This document shows positions 1 through 4,918 of a stretch of 5,466 nt of DNA, in pieces. This DNA comes from an uncultured Flavobacteriaceae bacterium (GTDB lineage Bacteria; Bacteroidota; Bacteroidia; Flavobacteriales; Flavobacteriaceae), in assembly GCA_947311745.1 (NCBI GenBank), contig CAMZLT010000129.1, forward strand, positions 1 to 5,466, in the 5' to 3' direction. The notes beneath the pieces were generated by a model that saw nothing but the letters and a program-made list of their open reading frames with translations, did no database searches and was not told the origin of the DNA. The number at the start of each line of letters is the position of its first letter. Within the stretch, counting starts at the first letter, position 1. Position numbers and translations under genes: made by a program.

Positions 1-339
1 CAACAAAAGGAAATGGGAAAAAATAAAGGTGTTGTAATGGATGGTAGAGATATCGGTAGTGTGGTTTTTACGGATGCAGAATTAAAACTATTTATGACTG
101 CTTCTCCTGAAAAAAGAGCTTATAGACGTTATAAAGAACTACTTGATAGAGGAGATAATGTAAGTTTTGATGAAATTTTACAGAATGTACAACACAGAGA
201 TTTTGTAGATTCTAATAGAAAGGATTCTCCTTTAATAAAGGCGGTAGATGCCATTGAATTTGATAATAGTAATATGGGATTGAAAGAACAATTTGATCGT
301 ATATTAAATTTAGCGGAACAAGTTATTGCAAAGCAATAA
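1..339 (+). CDS. cmk: Cytidylate (CMP/dCMP) kinase, C-terminal half, 5' end outside window
   Basis: CMP kinase transfers phosphate from ATP to CMP or dCMP in the cytoplasm, an essential step towards CTP and dCTP. The frame is open from base 1, before the first ATG at 13, so the gene begins upstream and that ATG is internal. The 112 visible codons match the second half of the roughly 225-residue family. Visible motifs are the V-M-DGRDIG-S-VVF segment (about codons 12-23), the RRYKEL helix, and the LID/substrate segment RDFVDSNRKDSPL. The latter carries the arginines and aspartate that contact CMP and phosphate in characterised CMP kinases. No Shine-Dalgarno or promoter is visible because the 5' part is missing. 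The stop TAA is immediately followed by the stop of the convergent gene. Identification is confident; completeness upstream cannot be judged. Confidence 0.95.
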   Translation, partial: QQKEMGKNKGVVMDGRDIGSVVFTDAELKLFMTASPEKRAYRRYKELLDRGDNVSFDEILQNVQHRDFVDSNRKDSPLIKAVDAIEFDNSNMGLKEQFDRILNLAEQVIAKQ

Positions 340-352
340 TTATTTAATTTTT
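321..352 (+). terminator. Candidate intrinsic terminator overlapping the cmk 3' end
   Basis: A perfect 7-bp stem, TTATTGC (323-329) with GCAATAA (333-339), encloses an AAA loop. It extends outward by a G-T wobble (322/340) and an A-T pair (321/341). The cmk stop codon is the last three bases of the 3' arm. A T-rich run (TATTTAATTTTT, 341-352) follows. With only two G-C pairs the stem is weak, so this is plausible rather than certain. It would have to work from inside the coding end because there is no intergenic space before the convergent gene. Confidence 0.45.
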
Positions 353-795
353 ACACTCCATAAATAGGTGAAAGAAGATATTTTTATTCCTTCAGAATTA
401 AAACCTTCAGAGGTTAAAGTTACAGTTTGTCCTTTGCCTGTTTGTATTGTTTTTTCGATGGCTTTTTTTATTTCAACACCATCTTTACACGAAAAATAAA
501 CCCTTCCTGTAGCTTTTTTATAAAAATCAGCAGTTTGATGGGTAACTAGCATAGAAATTTTTTTCCCGCTATTATCAATGTGTTTCATAACAAGTATACC
601 AGTTGTTAGCTCAGATGCCATTCCTTGGACAGCCCAATATATTGATTTAAAAGGATTTTGATTTACCCATTTGTGTTTAACGGTTGCAATAACTTCATTA
701 TTGGTTAATTTACTAACTCGAACTCCTGAAAAATAAGCAGAAGGTATTTTAAATAACAGAAAGCGATTCATGTTTTTAACCGTAAATTTTGTCAT
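340..795 (-). CDS. DUF4442 hotdog-fold thioesterase-like protein
   Basis: This 151-residue soluble protein resembles the DUF4442 family, which belongs to the hotdog-fold thioesterase/dehydratase group. Most members have no demonstrated substrate; an acyl-CoA-type thioester is an inference from the fold. The characteristic segment is N47-PFKSIYWAVQGMASELTTG, corresponding to the central hotdog helix, with E62 the likely conserved acidic residue. It is followed by beta strands around 79-88, 97-104, 122-130 and 138-148. There is no signal peptide or membrane segment. The first ATG is chosen because a good Bacteroidota promoter ends 17 bases upstream; a second in-frame ATG at codon 9 is possible. 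The gene is convergent with cmk, stop against stop, and divergent from padR. Its role there is unknown. Family assignment is fairly confident, function is not. Confidence 0.8.
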   Translation of the reverse strand: MTKFTVKNMNRFLLFKIPSAYFSGVRVSKLTNNEVIATVKHKWVNQNPFKSIYWAVQGMASELTTGILVMKHIDNSGKKISMLVTHQTADFYKKATGRVYFSCKDGVEIKKAIEKTIQTGKGQTVTLTSEGFNSEGIKISSFTYLWSVKIK

Positions 796-812
796 AATTT
801 TTATTTAATTTC

Positions 813-844
813 CAAAAATACCATTAATTATTCGGTAATACAAA
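813..844 (-). promoter_or_regulatory. Bacteroidota-type promoter of the DUF4442 gene
   Basis: On the minus strand TTTG (844-841) is followed after 20 bases by TATTTTTG (820-813), an exact match to the Bacteroidota -33/-7 pattern TTTG - about 19-21 bases - TAnnTTTG. Transcription would begin a few bases downstream, leaving a leader of roughly 10-13 bases before the ATG at 795. No Shine-Dalgarno is present, as is usual in this phylum. Confidence 0.75.
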
Positions 845-862
845 TGTTAAAGAAATGTTAAA
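842..862. repeat. Two tandem copies of AAATGTTAAA, 11-bp period
   Basis: AAATGTTAAA occurs at 842-851 and again at 853-862, one base apart, giving a period close to one helical turn. The first copy overlaps the -33 element of the DUF4442 promoter, and the second abuts the left arm of the padR-side inverted repeat. Same-face direct repeats at a -33 element are typical of activator or repressor sites, but the repeat is short and AT-rich, so chance is not excluded. Confidence 0.4.
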
Positions 863-894
863 ATATAGTACTATGTATTGCATAGTACTATATT
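862..894. promoter_or_regulatory. Perfect 14-bp inverted repeat, probable PadR operator
   Basis: AATATAGTACTATG (862-875) and its exact reverse complement CATAGTACTATATT (881-894) flank a 5-base centre TATTG. Each arm contains its own 10-bp palindrome ATAGTACTAT (865-874 and 882-891), with centres 17 bp apart. The -33 TTG of the padR promoter lies in the centre, and the right arm occupies most of the promoter spacer, so bound protein would block RNA polymerase. It lies upstream of the predicted starts of both divergent genes, so it should act as DNA. PadR proteins are known to bind dyads of this kind at their own promoters; that this particular PadR binds here is inferred from position. Confidence 0.75.
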
Positions 895-907
895 GTTTTT
901 ATATTTG
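878..907 (+). promoter_or_regulatory. Bacteroidota-type promoter of the padR-pspC operon
   Basis: TTG (878-880), a 19-base spacer and TATATTTG (900-907) match the TTG / TAnnTTTG promoter pattern. Transcription should start near 911-914, giving a leader of about 90 bases, much longer than for the other promoters in this window. The TTG sits in the centre of the inverted repeat at 862-894, so the promoter and its operator are interleaved. Confidence 0.75.
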
Positions 908-981
908 CAGTGTAATTAATATTTTAACACTATGCTAAACCTTATAATCATTACTGTAATTGATATATTAGAATTAATTTT

Positions 982-996
982 TAATCTTTAAGATTA
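982..996. repeat. 15-bp palindrome just upstream of the padR start codon
   Basis: TAATCTT (982-988), a central T (989) and AAGATTA (990-996) form an odd-length perfect palindrome ending six bases before the padR ATG. It could be a second protein-binding dyad or, in the leader RNA, a 6-bp hairpin with a TTA loop near the start codon. The low-complexity context makes either role tentative. Confidence 0.35.
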
Positions 997-1002
997 CTAA
1001 AT

Positions 1003-1356
1003 ATGAAATTAGAAAACACAAAAGCACAAATGCGAAAAGGTATTTTGGAATATTGTATTCTTTCAATATTGAACACTAAAGATGCATATACATCTGAGAT
1101 ATTAGCTATTTTAAAAGAAGCGAAACTTATTGTGGTGGAAGGTACTATTTATCCGTTATTAACTCGTTTAAAAAACGGCGGTTTACTTGGATATAGGTGG
1201 GAGGAATCAACCTCTGGACCTCCTCGTAAATATTATACTTTAACAGAAACAGGTAAATTGTTTTTAGAGGAATTGGAAAAAACTTGGCAAAATTTATCCG
1301 AAGCTGTTGAGCTTGTTACACTAAAAAATAACACTAAAAAACAAACCAATGAATAA
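1003..1356 (+). CDS. PadR-family transcriptional regulator (short type)
   Basis: This 117-residue cytoplasmic winged-helix DNA-binding protein of the PadR family is of the short type, with one C-terminal dimerisation helix. A first helix (about 8-24, MRKGILEYCILSIL) is followed by the helix-turn-helix. The recognition helix is the segment EGTIYPLLTRLKNGG (46-60). The wing is GYRW...SGPPRKYYTLTETG (63-84), the classic PadR signature, and a terminal helix spans 85-107. The ATG at 1003 is the only one placing the complete N-terminal helix in frame; there is no Shine-Dalgarno. It overlaps the next gene by 8 bases (ATGAATAA), so the two are translationally coupled. Short PadR repressors of this kind commonly pair with HAAS- or PspC-containing membrane proteins, and this one probably controls its own operon through the dyad at 862-894. 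The signal or ligand is not evident. Confidence 0.92.
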   Translation: MKLENTKAQMRKGILEYCILSILNTKDAYTSEILAILKEAKLIVVEGTIYPLLTRLKNGGLLGYRWEESTSGPPRKYYTLTETGKLFLEELEKTWQNLSEAVELVTLKNNTKKQTNE

Positions 1357-3067
1357 GACAATAAATATAAATTTAGGAGGAGTATTTTTTTATATTGATG
1401 AAGAGGCATATTTAAAATTAAAAAAGTATTTGGATGCGATTAGAAAATCACTTAGTGATGATCCTAATGGAAAAAATGAAATATTGGAAGATATTGAATC
1501 TCGAATCGGTGAAATTTTATCTGAAAAAATCACAGATATTAGACAGGTTGTCAATTTAGAAAATATCGACGAAATCATTTCTATAATGGGGAAGCCAGAA
1601 GATTATTCTGTTGATGAGGATTTTTTTGAAGGGGAAACTAATAAAGCTCAAAATTCAAAGATTAAGAAAAAATTATTTAGAGATTCAGCAGATAAATTTT
1701 TAGGAGGAGTTTCTTCAGGTTTGGCATATTATTTAGATGTTGATGTTATTTGGATTCGTTTAACTTGGCTTTTATTGTTTTTTGGTTTTGGTTTTGGTGG
1801 ATTGGTTTATTTATTATTATGGATTTTACTTCCTGTAGCAAATACAACTTCCGAAAAGTTAGAAATGGAAGGCGAACCTGTTACAATATCTAATATAGAA
1901 AAAAAAATTAAGGAGGAACTAAATGATGTTTCTAAACGAATGCAAGACGGTATCGATGATGTTTCTAAGCAATTTAAGGAAGGGGATTATGAAACAAAAA
2001 TTAAATCAGGATTGCAAGAAATAATAGGATTTATTCAGAAAATTTTAAATTTTTTCTTTAAAACTTTTGGTAAATTAATTGGCTTTTTTTTATTGGTTAT
2101 TGCTGGTTTGATTTTAATTAGCCTTTTTATTGGAGTATTTTCTTGGGGAAGTATCGAGATGTTGGGTTTTAGTGATGAGTTTGTTAGTTATCCAAATTTT
2201 ATATATAATTCTCGAATACCTAAAGTTTTATTGACTATTTTCCTTTTTCTTGCAATCGGAATTCCATTTGTATTTTTCTTTATGTTGGGATTGCGAATTC
2301 TTTCGAAAAATGTAAACTCATTTGCATTATCAACGAAATTATCTTTATTAGGAGTTTGGTTAATTTCTATATTAGCATTAGGGTTTGCAGGAATAGAAAA
2401 TTCTGTAAATTACAGTAATCAAAGTACAATAATTGTTAATAAAGATCTATTTAAAGTCAAACAAGATACGATTCGAGTAAAAATGGTTGCTAGAGATGAA
2501 TTTGATTTAAAACGAAATTTTCATAAAGTTTTGGTTGATAATGAAGAGAAATTATATGTTATTAATGTGAGTTTAAAAATTAGAGAAAGTGATTCCGATT
2601 TATCGTATGTGAAAATTTATAAGCGATCAACAGGATTGTCTACTTTTAAAGCAAAGGAAGGTGCAAATGCTATAATTTATAATTTTAAATTGGACGGAAA
2701 TACCATTTTATTGGATAGGTTTTTCTTGACCGAATTAGAGAACAAGTATAGAAATCAAAAGGTAACAGTTTCTTTATACATACCTAAAGGAAAGATTATT
2801 TTTTTAGATGGAAGTTTATATGTTTTTTTAGAGAATACAAATTTTATAAAGTATAGAAGTTATAAAAAACGATTTTGGAAGTATTATAAAATGACCGATT
2901 CAGGTTTAAAATGTGTGAGTTGTTTGGACGATGGAGAGTCTGAAAAAGTAGATGTAAAGCAGAATATAGTAAAGGATAGTACTGAAGTAAAAATATTTTC
3001 AAAGCGAAATGATACCATTATATCTAAGCGTGTTACAATAGATAAAAATGGTGTTCAAGTAAATTAG
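1349..3067 (+). CDS. HAAS-like / PspC-domain / toastrack-like membrane protein
   Basis: This 572-residue inner-membrane protein is probably the sensor or effector partner of the upstream PadR. Residues 1-95 form a cytoplasmic domain starting NKTININLGG-FF-ID and rich in acidic helices. It ends in IISIMGKPEDY and resembles the HAAS/DUF1700 modules found beside PadR genes. Residues 108-165 are a PspC domain: KLFRDSADKFLGGVSSGLA-YLDVD-IWIRL, then two hydrophobic helices ending WILLPVA. A charged linker (178-222) repeats the DVSK motif twice. Three more membrane helices follow at about 243-264, 291-316 and 331-349. Positive residues at 316-330 place that loop inside and the C-terminus in the periplasm. 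Residues 350-572 are strand-rich, with VTVSLYIPKGKIIFLDG (472-488) recalling toastrack (DUF2154/DUF4097-like) repeats, and a CxxC at 522-525. PspC in other bacteria takes part in envelope-stress responses; the role here is inferred. A stand-alone PspC protein is far shorter, around 120 residues. Confidence 0.88.
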   Translation: MNKTININLGGVFFYIDEEAYLKLKKYLDAIRKSLSDDPNGKNEILEDIESRIGEILSEKITDIRQVVNLENIDEIISIMGKPEDYSVDEDFFEGETNKAQNSKIKKKLFRDSADKFLGGVSSGLAYYLDVDVIWIRLTWLLLFFGFGFGGLVYLLLWILLPVANTTSEKLEMEGEPVTISNIEKKIKEELNDVSKRMQDGIDDVSKQFKEGDYETKIKSGLQEIIGFIQKILNFFFKTFGKLIGFFLLVIAGLILISLFIGVFSWGSIEMLGFSDEFVSYPNFIYNSRIPKVLLTIFLFLAIGIPFVFFFMLGLRILSKNVNSFALSTKLSLLGVWLISILALGFAGIENSVNYSNQSTIIVNKDLFKVKQDTIRVKMVARDEFDLKRNFHKVLVDNEEKLYVINVSLKIRESDSDLSYVKIYKRSTGLSTFKAKEGANAIIYNFKLDGNTILLDRFFLTELENKYRNQKVTVSLYIPKGKIIFLDGSLYVFLENTNFIKYRSYKKRFWKYYKMTDSGLKCVSCLDDGESEKVDVKQNIVKDSTEVKIFSKRNDTIISKRVTIDKNGVQVN

Positions 3068-3092
3068 ATATATGCAATTTTAAAAGCGACAG

Positions 3093-3128
3093 AAAAATCT
3101 CAAAATTTAATTTTGAGATTTTTTATTG
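3093..3128. terminator. Bidirectional intrinsic terminator between pspC and pyrE
   Basis: A perfect 13-bp stem AAAAATCTCAAAA (3093-3105) with TTTTGAGATTTTT (3111-3123) encloses a 5-base loop (TTTAA). In the plus direction the stem runs into TTTTTT, and in the minus direction the flanking A run becomes TTTTT. It can therefore end both convergent transcripts. The pyrE stop codon (3125-3123) overlaps the last base of the stem. Confidence 0.85.
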
Positions 3129-3764
3129 CATCCATAATTCAGGATTTTTTCTCCACTCTTTTAAAGTTTTAAGATCTTTTTCTACAATATAATCAGAATT
3201 TAAAGCTTGTTCAATGAGTGAGTTGTAATTACTTAGTGTAGTGAGTTCTATATTTTCAGAATTAAAATTGGTTTCTGCAACATCAAATCCGTATGAAAAA
3301 ATAGCAACCATTCCTTTAATATTAGCATTTGCTTTTTTTAGTGCTTTTACAGCATTAATACTACTTTTCCCTGTACTTATTAAATCCTCAATAACTACAA
3401 TATTTTGACCTTTTTCTAAATGACCTTCAATCTGGTTTTGTCGTCCGTGCTTTTTCGGTTCAGGTCGTATGTAAATAAACGGAACACCAAGCTCTTGAGC
3501 AACTAAAACACCAATAGCAATTGCACCAGTAGCAACGCCAGCAATAACATCGGGTTTTCCGTATTTTTCTTCAATAACTTTGGCTAAATTTTCTCGTAAA
3601 AAATTACGAATAGCAACATAGGACAAGGTAATTCTATTATCGCAATAAATTGGTGATTTCCAGCCTGAAGACCAAGTGTAGGGTTCGTCTAGATTTAATT
3701 TAATTGCTTTAATTTTAAGCAATAAATTAGCAGTTTCGGTAGCAATATTTTTTGTGTAAATCAT
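3123..3764 (-). CDS. pyrE: Orotate phosphoribosyltransferase
   Basis: The enzyme joins orotate to PRPP to give orotidine 5'-monophosphate and pyrophosphate, the fifth step of de novo pyrimidine synthesis, in the cytoplasm as a dimer. At 213 residues it has normal family length. The PRPP-binding motif IVVIEDLISTGKS is at 122-134, with the paired acidic residues E126-D127. The mobile catalytic loop KKHGRQNQIEG lies at 104-114, and the SSGWKSPIYCD segment near the N-terminus (32-42) is the orotate/dimer region. The GVATGAIAIG stretch (76-85) supports the Rossmann-like core. The ATG is chosen because a promoter -7 element ends five bases upstream, leaving no room for an earlier start. It is a single-gene unit, convergent with the pspC operon and divergent from nrnA. 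All key residues look intact. Confidence 0.96.
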   Translation of the reverse strand: MIYTKNIATETANLLLKIKAIKLNLDEPYTWSSGWKSPIYCDNRITLSYVAIRNFLRENLAKVIEEKYGKPDVIAGVATGAIAIGVLVAQELGVPFIYIRPEPKKHGRQNQIEGHLEKGQNIVVIEDLISTGKSSINAVKALKKANANIKGMVAIFSYGFDVAETNFNSENIELTTLSNYNSLIEQALNSDYIVEKDLKTLKEWRKNPELWMQ

Positions 3765-3769
3765 AGCGG

Positions 3770-3799
3770 CAAATATATAAGTTTCCTTTTTTTAGGCAA
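3770..3799 (-). promoter_or_regulatory. Promoter of pyrE, near-leaderless transcript
   Basis: On the minus strand TTG (3799-3797), a 19-base spacer and TATATTTG (3777-3770) match the Bacteroidota promoter pattern exactly. Only five bases (CCGCT) separate the -7 element from the ATG, so transcription should begin at or next to the start codon, leaving little or no leader and no space for an attenuator or ribosome site. Confidence 0.75.
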
Positions 3800-3869
3800 G
3801 GATATAACTAAAAATCATATTAACAAAGTGTTTTACTATTTTTTTAAATAAAAATATGGTTAAATTTTG

Positions 3870-3877
3870 TACATTCG
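3870..3877 (+). promoter_or_regulatory. Probable -7 promoter element of nrnA-gldI
   Basis: TACATTCG resembles TAnnTTTG with one mismatch and lies six bases before the nrnA ATG, the same arrangement as at pyrE. No convincing TTG occurs about 19 bases upstream, where the sequence is only T-rich (3839-3845) and AT-rich, so the promoter looks weak or needs help. Confidence 0.5.
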
Positions 3878-3883
3878 CAACTT

Positions 3884-4918
3884 ATGGATGTAACAAAAAT
3901 AAGTGAAGTAAAAGCACTTCTTAATACTAGTAAAAGCATAGCTATTGTTTGTCATAGAAATCCAGATGGGGATGCTTATGGCTCTAGTTTGGCATTGTAT
4001 CATTTTTTTAAAAAAACACATAATGTTTCGGTAATTTCACCAAATGATTGTCCTGTTTTTTTAAAATGGTTGCCTTCCGAAAAGGAAATAATTGTTCTAG
4101 AAAATAACGAAAAAAAGGCAAAGACTATTTTGCAAGAAGCAGAAATTGTTTTCACTTTAGATTTTAATGCATTTCATAGAACAGGTGATAAGACACAAAA
4201 GATTTTAGAAGATATCTCACCGACGTTTATTATGATTGATCATCATCAACAACCAGATGATTATGCAAAATTTATTTTTTCAGACACATCAAAAAGTTCT
4301 ACTTGTGAGATGGTGTACGATTTTATCGAAGCTTTAGGTAGTACAGACAAAATAAATAAAGAAATTGCAACCTGTATTTATACAGGAATTATGACCGATA
4401 CAGGTTCGTTTCGTTTTCCGTCAACCACTAGTAGAACGCATTATATTACTGCTAATTTGTTAGAAAAAGGAGCAAATAATGCTAAAATTTATAATAATGT
4501 AATGGATAATAATTCGTTAAGTAAAATGAAATTATTGTCTAAAGCTTTAGATAATTTGGTGTTGTTGCAAGATATGAAAACAGCATATATTACTTTATCA
4601 CAAAGAGAATTAAATAATTTTAATTTTGAAAAAGGCGATACCGAAGGCTTTGTAAATTATGCCTTATCCATACGAAATGTAGTTTTTGCAGTAATTTTTA
4701 TAGAAGATAAAATGCAAGGAATTATAAAAATGTCGTTTCGTTCAAAAGGAACTTTTTCGGTAAATGAATTTGCACGAAACCATTTTAATGGTGGAGGACA
4801 TACCAATGCTGCAGGAGGTCGTAGTGAAATATCTTTGCAAAAAACCGTGCAAAATTTTTTAGAAATAATACCACAATACAAAGAGCAAATACACGAGTCT
4901 TATGATAAAGAAATATAG
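3884..4918 (+). CDS. nrnA: DHH/DHHA1 phosphoesterase, nanoRNase / pAp phosphatase type
   Basis: This is a cytoplasmic DHH-superfamily phosphoesterase of 344 residues, the usual NrnA length. NrnA-type enzymes degrade 2-5-base RNA fragments and dephosphorylate 3'-phosphoadenosine 5'-phosphate. The metal-binding motifs are complete: HRNPDGDAYGS (24-34), D93 in TLDFN, the signature D119-H120-H121, and D172 in MTDTGSFRF. The C-terminal DHHA1 domain has the substrate-binding glycine motif FNGGGHTNAAGG (301-312). There is no signal peptide or membrane segment. The ATG follows a promoter-like -7 element by six bases. Its 3' end overlaps the start of gldI by 17 bases in another frame, so the two are co-transcribed and probably coupled. 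In flavobacterial genomes this pairing is, to my knowledge, common. Which substrate dominates cannot be read from the sequence. Confidence 0.92.
   Translation: MDVTKISEVKALLNTSKSIAIVCHRNPDGDAYGSSLALYHFFKKTHNVSVISPNDCPVFLKWLPSEKEIIVLENNEKKAKTILQEAEIVFTLDFNAFHRTGDKTQKILEDISPTFIMIDHHQQPDDYAKFIFSDTSKSSTCEMVYDFIEALGSTDKINKEIATCIYTGIMTDTGSFRFPSTTSRTHYITANLLEKGANNAKIYNNVMDNNSLSKMKLLSKALDNLVLLQDMKTAYITLSQRELNNFNFEKGDTEGFVNYALSIRNVVFAVIFIEDKMQGIIKMSFRSKGTFSVNEFARNHFNGGGHTNAAGGRSEISLQKTVQNFLEIIPQYKEQIHESYDKEI

Noticed and set aside
13..15. ATG at 13 as the start of cmk
   Set aside because: The frame is open to base 1 and the protein would lack the whole N-terminal half of CMP kinase including the ATP-binding loop, so this is an internal methionine.
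932..991. Small leader frame of 19 codons (MLNLIIITVIDIL...) before padR
   Set aside because: It lies within the predicted leader and starts with ATG, but it is short, low-complexity and has no ribosome-binding or codon evidence; chance in AT-rich DNA is more likely.
1390..1578. Minus-strand open frame of 62 codons
   Set aside because: It lies wholly inside the pspC-domain gene, in antisense, and has no recognisable protein features.
3785..3796. CCT...AGG dyad around a T run in the pyrE promoter spacer
   Set aside because: Only three bases per arm carry real symmetry, too little to call an operator.
3837..3856. TATTTTT...AAAAATA inverted repeat upstream of nrnA
   Set aside because: The arms are only 7 bp, entirely A/T, in a very AT-rich spacer, and there is no matching promoter geometry; expected by chance.
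4657..4881. Minus-strand open frame of 74 codons
   Set aside because: It is antisense to the conserved DHHA1 part of nrnA and has no promoter or family resemblance.
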